64,000 bases of DNA, from NCBI GenBank assembly GCA_028285035.1, contig JANQQF010000038.1:248001-312000 (forward strand). Reading direction: 5' to 3'. This document shows, one piece after another, positions 34,513 to 42,151 of this stretch. This stretch comes from Phycisphaerae bacterium. GTDB lineage: Bacteria > Chloroflexota > Anaerolineae > 4572-78 > J111. Both the position numbers and the translations under genes were made by a program. The number at the start of each line of letters is the position of its first letter. The stretch's first letter is position 1. A model generated the notes under the pieces. That model was given only the letters and a program-made list of their open reading frames with translations, did not search any database and had not been told where the DNA came from.

Positions 34513-34549
34513 GTAAAAAGCCCCATAGTTATTTATCACTACGGGGCTT
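34513..34549 (-). terminator. terminator of the ilvBN operon
   Basis: On the minus strand a 12-bp stem (34538-34549 with 34518-34529, one G-U pair) is followed by TTTTT. It begins 35 bp after the ilvN stop and separates ilvBN from the flavoprotein gene. Confidence 0.88.
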
Positions 34550-34584
34550 AGAAATTTTATTAAATCAACTTGTTCGTGTAGAGA

Positions 34585-35115
34585 CTAATTCTTGCCATTT
34601 ATTCCATTTGTAGCAACAGCAGAACTACGCGGTTTGACTTGACCGCGGGTCATTGCAATCTTTCCGGTACGCATTACCTCAAGAATACCAAAAGGTTCTA
34701 GTACGTCCAAAAGCGAGGCGATTTTTTCAGATTCACCCGTTACCTCAACAATAAGAGCTTCCGTGCCTACATCAACAATGCGCGCTCGATACATTTCAGC
34801 CACATCCATAATTTGACCACGTTGAGTAGAATCTGCCGCCACTTTGATGAGGGCTGTTTCCCGAACAACACAGGGCTTGTCTGTCACGTCTTCAACATCA
34901 ATAACATTGATCATTTTGAGGAGATTGGCACGAATAATATTGCGCCGTAAAAATTGTTCCTCATCGGTTACAATTGTCATCCGGCTGACACCGGGCGTTT
35001 CACTGTGGCCAACGGCCAAACTTTCGATGTTAAAATTCCGGCGGCGAAATAGGCTGGCTACCCGATTCAAAACACCGGGCTTATCTTCTACAAGAGCAAT
35101 GAGTGTTTGTTTCAT
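34585..35115 (-). CDS. ilvN: acetolactate synthase small (regulatory) subunit
   Basis: The 176-aa subunit controls acetolactate synthase by binding valine through an N-terminal ACT domain (LIALVEDKPGVLNRVASLFR, GVSRMTIVTDEE), followed by the C-terminal half typical of full-length IlvH/IlvN. ATG 35115 is chosen because it gives the family N-terminus (MKQTLIAL) and has AGAGG nine bases upstream. An in-frame ATG at 35148 would overlap ilvB and lacks family support. It starts 13 bp after the ilvB stop. Confidence 0.94.
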   Translation of the reverse strand: MKQTLIALVEDKPGVLNRVASLFRRRNFNIESLAVGHSETPGVSRMTIVTDEEQFLRRNIIRANLLKMINVIDVEDVTDKPCVVRETALIKVAADSTQRGQIMDVAEMYRARIVDVGTEALIVEVTGESEKIASLLDVLEPFGILEVMRTGKIAMTRGQVKPRSSAVATNGINGKN

Positions 35116-35128
35116 GATAAAATACCTC

Positions 35129-36844
35129 TTACATTTCCATATTTTCAAAGCGTGGATGAGGGCGGCGGATCATTGCGTGCAAATCAGCCCCTGCGGGAAC
35201 CATTGGGTAAACATTGTCATTTTGTTCGACCACAAATTCAATCAATACTGGACCGTCATGTTCTTGAGCCTTTCGCATTGTTGGAATAACATCCTCAAGC
35301 TTATCCACACGATATCCTGGCATTCGATAGGCTTCAGCAATTTTTACATAGTCAGGACTGTAAATTGGTGTTTCAATGTAGCGGCTATCATAGAACATCT
35401 GCTGCCATTGACGTACCATTCCTAAGTAACCGTTGTTGATGATAGCGATATTGATGTTGGTGTTTTCTTGAACGGCCGTTGCCAATTCTGTAATGGTCAT
35501 TTGGATACAGCCATCGCCCACAATGACCCAGATTTCCCGATCTTTGACATGGAAGCTGGCCCCAATCGCGGCGGGCAAGCTAAAGCCCATAGTGCCGAGA
35601 CCACCAGAACTACTCAAGGTATGGGGATCGTCGTGTCCATAATATTGACACTCAAGCATTTGGTGCTGTCCAACATCTGTGACGACAAATGCATCGCCTT
35701 TGGTGCCTTCCCAGATTTTGCGGATGGCTTGAGCGGCTAATAAGGTTGGCGACTCAAACTGTAGAATATCCCGCTCATTCGCATCTTCTTCCCAATCCTT
35801 AATTTTTGCCCACCACGAATTGCGATCTCGCCCTTCTACACTTGGATTCAATTGACGTAGAACGGTGCCAAGATCAGCGTTGATACCAACATCAACTTTA
35901 ATATTTTTATTGATTTCCGAGGGATCAATTTCGATGTGAATTTTTTTGGAGTTTGGTGAGTATGTTTTGATATTTCCAGTCACTCGATCATCAAAACGCA
36001 TTCCACAAGCAATCAATAAATCTGCCTCTTGAATGGCGTGATTTGACCACGCACTCCCGTGCATTCCCATCATGCCCATGTTTAGTGGGTGGCTATCAGG
36101 GAAGCCACCTGTCCCCAAAAGTGTTGTAGTTACAGGAATAGTTCCTTTTTCGGCTAACTCCATCAACTCTGTCATTGCCCCTGAAATCATAACCCCGTGT
36201 CCAGCCAAAATCACTGGGCGTTCTGCATTGTTGATGAGATCTAATGCTGCGGCCAATTCCTCATCGGTCGCTTTCTCAGGCGGGTGATAGCCAGGCAATT
36301 CGATTGGCTCTGTAGGATACTCAAATTCAATGGTGTCATTTTGAACATCTTTAGGAAGATCAATTAAGACGGGGCCAGGCCGACCAGTTCGAGCAATGTA
36401 AAATGCCTCGCGAATGATTGAGGCAAGCTCGCTGATATGCGTGACCAAATAGTTGTGCTTAGTAACTGGCAAGGTCACACCAGTCATGTCTGTCTCTTGA
36501 AATGCATCACCACCGATGGCTGTGGTTGGCACCTGACCAGTGATACAGACCATCGGTGAGGAGTCCATCATGGCTGTAGCCAAGCCCGTGACCAAATTTG
36601 TACCCCCAGGTCCCGATGTGGCAATGGCTACACCGACCTTACCACTGGCTCGAGCATAGCCATCGGCCATATGGCTGGCACCTTGCTCGTGCCGAACCAA
36701 AACGTGATGAATTTTGTCTTGATACTTGCTGAGGGCATCATACGTTGGTAAAATTGCTCCGCCGGGATAGCCGAAGATAACCTCGACTTCTTCCCGGATG
36801 AGACATTCCCATACAATTTCTGCCCCGGTTTTAACTTCACCCAT
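35129..36844 (-). CDS. ilvB: acetolactate synthase large (catalytic) subunit
   Basis: The 571-aa ThDP enzyme condenses pyruvate to acetolactate (or with 2-oxobutyrate) in valine, leucine and isoleucine synthesis. The catalytic Glu53 lies in VRHEQGASHMADG. The ThDP/Mg motif runs from VGDGCIQMTITE to INNGYLGMVRQWQ in the C-terminal third. The start ATG 36844 has AGGAGG in good position. The gene is preceded by a complete transcription attenuator with a Val-rich leader peptide, so its expression should respond to charged Val-tRNA. Confidence 0.96.
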   Translation of the reverse strand: MGEVKTGAEIVWECLIREEVEVIFGYPGGAILPTYDALSKYQDKIHHVLVRHEQGASHMADGYARASGKVGVAIATSGPGGTNLVTGLATAMMDSSPMVCITGQVPTTAIGGDAFQETDMTGVTLPVTKHNYLVTHISELASIIREAFYIARTGRPGPVLIDLPKDVQNDTIEFEYPTEPIELPGYHPPEKATDEELAAALDLINNAERPVILAGHGVMISGAMTELMELAEKGTIPVTTTLLGTGGFPDSHPLNMGMMGMHGSAWSNHAIQEADLLIACGMRFDDRVTGNIKTYSPNSKKIHIEIDPSEINKNIKVDVGINADLGTVLRQLNPSVEGRDRNSWWAKIKDWEEDANERDILQFESPTLLAAQAIRKIWEGTKGDAFVVTDVGQHQMLECQYYGHDDPHTLSSSGGLGTMGFSLPAAIGASFHVKDREIWVIVGDGCIQMTITELATAVQENTNINIAIINNGYLGMVRQWQQMFYDSRYIETPIYSPDYVKIAEAYRMPGYRVDKLEDVIPTMRKAQEHDGPVLIEFVVEQNDNVYPMVPAGADLHAMIRRPHPRFENMEM

Positions 36845-36882
36845 TACAATCCTCCTAAATATGTTAATTGATTTTGATGGAT

Positions 36883-36912
36883 AAAAAAACGCCTCCCTAA
36901 CGGGAGGCGTTT
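36883..36912 (-). terminator. attenuator terminator in the ilvBN leader (segments 3 and 4)
   Basis: On the minus strand AAACGCCTCCC (36912-36902) pairs perfectly with GGGAGGCGTTT (36897-36887) around a four-base loop and is followed by TTTTTTTAT. It lies 38 bp upstream of ilvB. Its 5' arm, with the preceding base (36902-36913), can instead pair with 36961-36972, which lies inside the leader peptide ORF. Confidence 0.92.
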
Positions 36913-36989
36913 GCGCGTGTTTTAATGCAACTTGTGTAGATTAAGCCGCGTTGACAGCACCAAACGCCCCCCTCCAGTTAATAAGGAGG
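36902..36989 (-). promoter_or_regulatory. antiterminator and pause segments of the ilvBN attenuator
   Basis: Three segments can pair in two exclusive ways. Segment 1 (CCTCC, 36989-36985) pairs with segment 2 (GGAGG at the start of 36975-36961). Segment 2 (GGAGGGGGGCGTTTG) can instead pair with segment 3 (CAAACGCCTCCC, 36913-36902) over 12 bp with one G-U pair, which destroys the terminator. A ribosome stalled on the Val codons leaves segment 2 free and favours readthrough; one that reaches the leader stop covers or clears it and favours termination. Confidence 0.8.
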
Positions 36990-37036
36990 ACGCTGCTTAC
37001 CACGACTACCACTACGATAGATGCAAAAATAAACAT
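36941..37036 (-). CDS. ilvBN leader peptide (31 aa, six consecutive Val codons)
   Basis: The ORF runs from ATG 37036 to TAA 36943-36941. It reads MFIFAS, then Ile, six Val codons in a row (GTA GTG GTA GTC GTG GTA, 37015-36998), SSVLLI, then NWRGAFGAVNAA. It starts about 30 bases after the predicted transcription start, and the stop lies 28 bp before the terminator hairpin. No strong Shine-Dalgarno is visible. The codon run and position are diagnostic of ribosome-mediated attenuation for a branched-chain amino acid operon. The regulated amino acid is mainly valine, with Leu and Ile also present. Confidence 0.88.
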   Translation of the reverse strand: MFIFASIVVVVVVSSVLLINWRGAFGAVNAA

Positions 37037-37074
37037 AAAGTAACTTTCAATACTTATTTTTGTAGAACGCGGCA

Positions 37075-37103
37075 ATCATAACATAGGTGAATTTATCTGT
37101 CAA
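37075..37103 (-). promoter_or_regulatory. sigma-70-type promoter of the ilvBN operon
   Basis: On the minus strand a perfect -35 TTGACA (37103-37098) is separated by exactly 17 bp from TATGAT (37080-37075), one base off the consensus -10. Transcription should start near 37068, just upstream of the leader peptide. The TGA stop codon of the upstream MFS gene lies within the -35 hexamer. Confidence 0.88.
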
Positions 37104-38317
37104 GACTCTAAAATATTAGAAGGAGCATCAGGATGAATTTCAACCAAAAACATCAATAAAATAGCCAATGTCGCTAGCAATGATGCTGATGCAGTAAGGC
37201 AAACGGCCCACAATCCTTGCGTTTCCCATAAAACAGTCGCTACGGGAGAGCCCAGGGTTCCACCTACAGCACCGCCTACGATTGTTAGAGCTAAGACCGT
37301 GCCTCTAGCCTCTGGTACTTGCTCAGAATAAATAGGGATCAGAGAAACGATGGCGAATTCGATAAATAGGCCAATTGTAATGAGTACCGTGATTGCAACA
37401 AACAGAAAGCTTTGGCTCAGGGGTAATAATAGTAGAAGCAAACTCGTGATCAATAGGGCGATACCACTTCCGCGTTTCTTGCCAATACGATCAATGAATA
37501 AGCTTGATATGCCTGCCCCCAAGATTTCAGCAACACCAATGCCTGATTGGACTAATCCCGTTTGAATACCACGCAAACCAAAATCAGCATTCAGCCATAT
37601 GCCCCAAATGGTGATAAATATTGTTACGGCAAAAAACAATAACGTAGCAACACCTGTGACAGCTAAAACGTTTGGTTTTAGGAGGAGATGCAGAAGATTG
37701 CCCCAAGATATGTTCGAAATCGAGCCGGGTTCAACCTTTGGTAATCGGAGCCAAATGATTGAGCTGGTGATGAGGCTGATCAGGCCGAGAATCAGAAATG
37801 GACTTTGCCAGCCCCATTGATCAATCAACCAACCCGCTATGGGGATAAAAATAATGGCCGATGCGGCCCAGGAGGTTTCTATAATAGCTAGGGCTCGTCC
37901 TCGTTTTTCATAGTGTACAAGATCACTAATGTAAGCTTGTTGAGCTGGGATAAACGCAGCCAGGGCGAGACCAAAAATGATCATAGAAAATGTAGCACCT
38001 GACCGACCAAAGAACGCTAACCCTGCTACCCCTAAAGCTTGGCAAAATAATCCTATGGCCATGACCTTACGTCGACCGTAGCGGTCAGCTAGAATACCAA
38101 AAAGTAGACTTGACATGCCGGCAAACGTACGAATAGCAATCAGCACACTAAATGCTGTTAAGCTAATCCCAAGCCCTTCAGAGATTTGTGGAATAAAGGG
38201 ATAAACGATTCGTGTGCCGATATCAATCGTAAAGCGTCCCAAAAAAATGACGATAACGATTTGGAGACTTACACCGAGAAAAATATCAATTTTATCTGAA
38301 AGCTTTAATGACGCCAC
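37100..38317 (-). CDS. MFS family transporter
   Basis: The 405-aa protein has about twelve transmembrane helices and the major facilitator motif in GILADRYGRRKVMAIG after helix 2. A repeat-like motif (SLFIDRIGKKRGSGIAL) lies after helix 8. It resembles drug/metabolite efflux or uptake carriers; the substrate cannot be inferred. The start is GTG 38317 (MASLKLSDKIDIFL), with no strong ribosome site. It follows maf by 57 bp in the same orientation and ends inside the ilvBN promoter. Confidence 0.87.
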   Translation of the reverse strand: MASLKLSDKIDIFLGVSLQIVIVIFLGRFTIDIGTRIVYPFIPQISEGLGISLTAFSVLIAIRTFAGMSSLLFGILADRYGRRKVMAIGLFCQALGVAGLAFFGRSGATFSMIIFGLALAAFIPAQQAYISDLVHYEKRGRALAIIETSWAASAIIFIPIAGWLIDQWGWQSPFLILGLISLITSSIIWLRLPKVEPGSISNISWGNLLHLLLKPNVLAVTGVATLLFFAVTIFITIWGIWLNADFGLRGIQTGLVQSGIGVAEILGAGISSLFIDRIGKKRGSGIALLITSLLLLLLPLSQSFLFVAITVLITIGLFIEFAIVSLIPIYSEQVPEARGTVLALTIVGGAVGGTLGSPVATVLWETQGLWAVCLTASASLLATLAILLMFLVEIHPDAPSNILES

Positions 38318-38374
38318 GAGGTGCTCAATATAAAAAATTTGAGCAGGGAGTATAGGGTATTCGCTTTGATTTGG

Positions 38375-39106
38375 CTATTGTTGGCAGCAAACTTGGTCAA
38401 TAAATTGGGTGCAAATTGGAGACATATCTGGTAAAGGGAGGTTGATTTCTTGCAATGCTAGTGCTAATTCATTCACTGGAAAGCCCATAACACTAGCAAA
38501 GCACCCATCTAAGTGAGCGACAGGGGCAAATGATTGATTTTGAATCCCGTAAGCGCCAGCTTTGTCAAGCGGGTCTTTGCTCACAATATATGCCTCAATT
38601 TCTTCATCCGTGTAGGGACGCATTTGGACTGTACTGCGGTGAAGTTTTGTCGTCAGGAGAAGACTTTTTGGTGAATGGATATTTAGCTGGTGAGCTAAAT
38701 AGGCTGAAACTGCAATCGTTAATCCTGAGTAAACTTGATGCGGTTCTTGGCGTAATGCTTTTAACATCAGGCGTGCTTCCGCTTCATCTTTAGGTTTCCC
38801 CAAAATTTTGTGCTTTTGAGCGACAATCGTATCGGCAGCTATTACCACAGCTCGGTTGTGAGGTTTATTATTTAGTCGCTCAGATGGAACATTATGTAGC
38901 TGTAGAGCAACTGCTCTGGCTTTCATCTGGCTAAGACGTTGAACGAGATCACTTGGCTTTTCATTCGGGAGCGGGGTTTCATCAACATCTTCTTCAGACG
39001 ATAACGTTGAGGGGGGAATAACAACAAAAGGGTAACCTAGGAGCGCCATAAAATCTTTACGGCGAGGTGAACCAGACGCTAGGATAAAAAAGATATCTTC
39101 GATCAT
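38375..39106 (-). CDS. maf: Maf family nucleotide pyrophosphatase
   Basis: The 243-aa protein hydrolyses non-canonical or pyrimidine nucleoside triphosphates (house-cleaning activity). ASGSPRRKDFM (10-20), VVIAADTIV and DKAGAYGIQ are the family motifs. It is longer than the usual 190-200 residues, with an insert near residues 40-85 and another near 135-160. ATG 39106 overlaps the stop of the receiver-kinase gene by 4 bp (ATGA), so it is the last gene of the signalling operon. Confidence 0.92.
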   Translation of the reverse strand: MIEDIFFILASGSPRRKDFMALLGYPFVVIPPSTLSSEEDVDETPLPNEKPSDLVQRLSQMKARAVALQLHNVPSERLNNKPHNRAVVIAADTIVAQKHKILGKPKDEAEARLMLKALRQEPHQVYSGLTIAVSAYLAHQLNIHSPKSLLLTTKLHRSTVQMRPYTDEEIEAYIVSKDPLDKAGAYGIQNQSFAPVAHLDGCFASVMGFPVNELALALQEINLPLPDMSPICTQFIDQVCCQQ

Positions 39107-40422
39107 TGAGTGTTTATTTCGGAGGCATTAAGCGGAAGATAGACCGAAAATGTACTTCCCGGAAATCGTCGTTTGTCATGACCAGGACTGTCGACCCAAA
39201 TCCGTCCTTGGTGCGCTTCAACAATACCTCGGGCAATGGGGAGGCCTAGGCCCATTCCTCCGCCCCCAAATGCGGTTTTACTGCTGCTATGATAATTTGT
39301 ATTGCCTACAATGTAAAATTGATCAAATACTTTTTGCTGTTCTGATCGGGCGATGCCCACTCCGGTATCTTTGATTTGAATTAGGATCCCGTCATCAGCC
39401 TCTTTAAGGAATGGAGGTAGCTCATTTTCAATGACGTTAAATGGTGAACGCCAGCCTTTAATGGTAATTGCCCCGTTATCTGGCGTAAATTTTATGGCAT
39501 TGCTCAATAGGTTCCAAAAAATTTGCTGTAATCGCTCTCGATCTGCCTGAATTAAAGGTAATGATGCAATGTCGACAAAATTAATGCTAAGGGTTCGGTC
39601 ATTTTTAGATGGACTTAGCTCATCCAAGGCATGTTTAATAACATCGGCAAGATAAACTTCGCCGTAGTCCAACCGCATTTCATCGGATTCAATCAAGGCG
39701 ATATTTAGAATGTCGTTGACCACTTCACTCAAACGATGAACAGAATGATAAATTCTTGTGGCTAAATCTCCAATGCTACCTTCAATCAAATCATCTCGTT
39801 CACTGTCTTGCACGGTTGATTGCATCAAACGGGCGTACCCATAGACCAATGTAATCGGTGTTCTTAATTCATGGGCAGCTAAAGTAATAAAATCAGACTT
39901 GATTTTATCAACTTTTTGCAATGTAATGTTTGCAGCCTGAAGCTCGCGAACCTTTTCTTCAAGACGCTCAACCAATTTATGACTGTATTTGCTTAAAAAC
40001 TCTTGTCGTTCGTCCTGGGTAATCGTATCTTTATGACCATCCAGGTATGACAATATTTGATGGGGGAAACTGTCGACATCGATTGGTTTGGTAATATAGC
40101 CGTCACACCCTGCTGCCAGAGCTAACTCACGTTCGCCCTTTGCTGTTCGGGCAGTGATAGCAATGATTGGTACTTTTTTGAGGGGAGCCATACTACGCAT
40201 ACGAGTGGTGGTTTCATGCCCATCCAAACCTGGCATATTGATATCCATAAGGATCAGGTTTGGCGCCGTTTCACGTGCCAAATCCATTCCCTCAAGGCCA
40301 CTCGTTGCTTCTAATACCTCAAAGTCGTAAGTTGTGAGGAGGCGGTTAACTAGAGATCGATTGGCGGGATCATCGTCGATGTACAAAATTTTTGGAGTAG
40401 AGGTCGGTGTAGCTAATGACAA
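39103..40422 (-). CDS. receiver-histidine kinase hybrid (REC-HisKA-HATPase)
   Basis: The 439-aa soluble protein has an N-terminal receiver domain (phospho-acceptor Asp60 in LILMDINMPGLDG), a short coiled linker, the HisKA domain with His184 (TLAAHELRTPITLVYG) and an HATPase domain (N box FWNLLSNAIKFTP, then GVGIARSEQ and GMGLGLPIARGIVEAH). A receiver at the N-terminus means its kinase activity is probably set by phosphotransfer from another kinase, such as the giant GAF kinase upstream. It starts 34 bp after the PLP-receiver gene and overlaps maf. Confidence 0.93.
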   Translation of the reverse strand: MSLATPTSTPKILYIDDDPANRSLVNRLLTTYDFEVLEATSGLEGMDLARETAPNLILMDINMPGLDGHETTTRMRSMAPLKKVPIIAITARTAKGERELALAAGCDGYITKPIDVDSFPHQILSYLDGHKDTITQDERQEFLSKYSHKLVERLEEKVRELQAANITLQKVDKIKSDFITLAAHELRTPITLVYGYARLMQSTVQDSERDDLIEGSIGDLATRIYHSVHRLSEVVNDILNIALIESDEMRLDYGEVYLADVIKHALDELSPSKNDRTLSINFVDIASLPLIQADRERLQQIFWNLLSNAIKFTPDNGAITIKGWRSPFNVIENELPPFLKEADDGILIQIKDTGVGIARSEQQKVFDQFYIVGNTNYHSSSKTAFGGGGMGLGLPIARGIVEAHQGRIWVDSPGHDKRRFPGSTFSVYLPLNASEINTQ

Positions 40423-40456
40423 GATGGATTATCCTCTTAATGATTTTTTACAACTG

Positions 40457-42133
40457 TTATCTGACATCACTGATACGGGCAAACAACTCTTCTTCCATAA
40501 ACTCTCCCTTTTGTAGCAAAGACTCAACTTTACCAGAGAGGCGTTTATAATCATTATTTGTCAGATCCTTTGCAGTAATCACAATGACAGGGATATTTCG
40601 TAGACCTTCATCGGCCTCCATCATATCAAGCACAGCAAAACCATCCATTTCAGGCATCATCAGATCCAGTAGAACCAAATCCGGCTTTTTAGACCGAATT
40701 AACTCAATGCCTTTTGCTCCGTCAGGCGCTTCATCAACATTATAACGGCGATATTCTAAAATACGGCGAAGTAGGACACGAGCATCTGGCTCATCTTCAA
40801 CAATTGCAATATTTTGAACGCGATCATCTAACCGTTCTAATGCAGTTAGGAGTCCTTCTTGCCGCGGAGCAGGACTGTCTAGCTTGGTATTTTCAATTAA
40901 CTCTTTTTCAAGAGTTTGGAAGCGAGTATGTGAAGCCACACTTTTGCTTTCCAAGATATGTTTTTCAATGGGGAATGTGTGCCCTGATGTATTTACGACA
41001 ACAGTTTCTTCTGGAGCGATAATTTGCTTTTGTAACATTTGGATCAACCCAGCGCAAGCAACTGCTGCCGCAGGTTCCATTGATAGCCCCTCAAATTGAG
41101 CCATATCTCGCATTGCTTTGAATGACGCTTGATCTTCAACCTTTTCAAATGCGCCGCCATGTTTCAGGGCAATCTCTCGCAGTTTCTGATAGGCGGCACC
41201 AGGCGCACCTGTCGATAAAACATTGATGACACTTGAGGGATCGGAAACAACCTCGCTGACTTCAAGGCCTTTGTGGAAACTATCAACCATTGGGGCACAT
41301 CCAGCCGTTTGAATCACAGCAATTTTTGGGATTTTGGAGATAAACCCCATTTGATACAATTCATGGAACCCAGACCAAACCCCGATAGGCCCCATACCGC
41401 CACTGACGGCTTGAATGTACCAATCTGGAGCATCCCAGCCAACCCCTCTTAATCGACCTAGCTGTTCAGCAATTTCAAAAGCAACGGTTTTCATTGCTTC
41501 ACGTGCAGCTAAACTGCGCACACCCTTGTCTACAAATATATTTTTATGCCGAGCAAATTGATTGGCCACCTCTTTAGTTTTGTCGTAAGTACTATCAACT
41601 TTGACGACGTTAGTACCATACAGCCGAACCTCTCGTTCTTTTTCATGAGGTACCTTTTGTTCTAAAAAGGCCCATAAACGCATGCCTGATCGAGCACAAT
41701 AGGCGGAGTAAGAAATGGCAACGTTACCAGTGGATGCAACGACCAGCTTCTTGATGCCCTCTTCTTTCATCACTGAGATAGCCAAAGATGCTTGACGATC
41801 CTTGAAGGAGGCGGTTGGACCTTGTCGTTCGTCCTTTATAAAAATATTATAATGGCCGAGCATTGCCCCTAAATGCTCAACCTGTAGAAGCGGTGTCCAT
41901 CCTTCACCCATACTTACAATATTTCGCTGTTGAAGGAGTGGAAGAAGCTCCCAATAGCGCCACATGGTTCGATCTCGATCTGAAAGCTCCTGCCTCCACC
42001 TTGTAGCTGCTCCTTCAAGATCATAAATAGGATCTAGCCATCCACCATCACAATTTGGGCAGTTTGTAATAAGGCCTGAATATTTTTGAGTATACCCACA
42101 CTTAACACATCTGATAGAGAAATTTTTGGTCAC
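40457..42133 (-). CDS. threonine-synthase-like PLP enzyme fused to a C-terminal receiver domain
   Basis: The 558-aa protein begins with a zinc ribbon (Cys9, Cys12, Cys25, Cys28) and a fold-type II PLP domain with Lys111 in GPTASFKDRQASL, STGNVAISYSAY and VSGGMGPIGVW. This part (to about 430) looks like threonine synthase, which makes threonine from O-phosphohomoserine; related enzymes act on other amino acids. Residues 440-558 form a full receiver domain with Asp446/Asp447-type acidic residues, phospho-acceptor Asp490 (LVLLDLMMPEMDG), Thr520 and Lys522. Its C-terminal pattern (AKDLT, LLQKGEF) matches the last receiver of the giant kinase next door. A metabolic enzyme carrying a receiver inside a two-component operon suggests direct phospho-control of catalysis, or reuse of the fold as an effector. 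ATG 42133 is 18 bp after the kinase gene. Confidence 0.9.
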   Translation of the reverse strand: MTKNFSIRCVKCGYTQKYSGLITNCPNCDGGWLDPIYDLEGAATRWRQELSDRDRTMWRYWELLPLLQQRNIVSMGEGWTPLLQVEHLGAMLGHYNIFIKDERQGPTASFKDRQASLAISVMKEEGIKKLVVASTGNVAISYSAYCARSGMRLWAFLEQKVPHEKEREVRLYGTNVVKVDSTYDKTKEVANQFARHKNIFVDKGVRSLAAREAMKTVAFEIAEQLGRLRGVGWDAPDWYIQAVSGGMGPIGVWSGFHELYQMGFISKIPKIAVIQTAGCAPMVDSFHKGLEVSEVVSDPSSVINVLSTGAPGAAYQKLREIALKHGGAFEKVEDQASFKAMRDMAQFEGLSMEPAAAVACAGLIQMLQKQIIAPEETVVVNTSGHTFPIEKHILESKSVASHTRFQTLEKELIENTKLDSPAPRQEGLLTALERLDDRVQNIAIVEDEPDARVLLRRILEYRRYNVDEAPDGAKGIELIRSKKPDLVLLDLMMPEMDGFAVLDMMEADEGLRNIPVIVITAKDLTNNDYKRLSGKVESLLQKGEFMEEELFARISDVR

Positions 42134-42151
42134 GGTCTTTCAACTCATTTA

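Noticed and set aside
36845..37070. T-box leader for ilvBN
   Set aside because: No specifier loop or conserved T-box sequence is present; the leader peptide with Val codons explains the region better.
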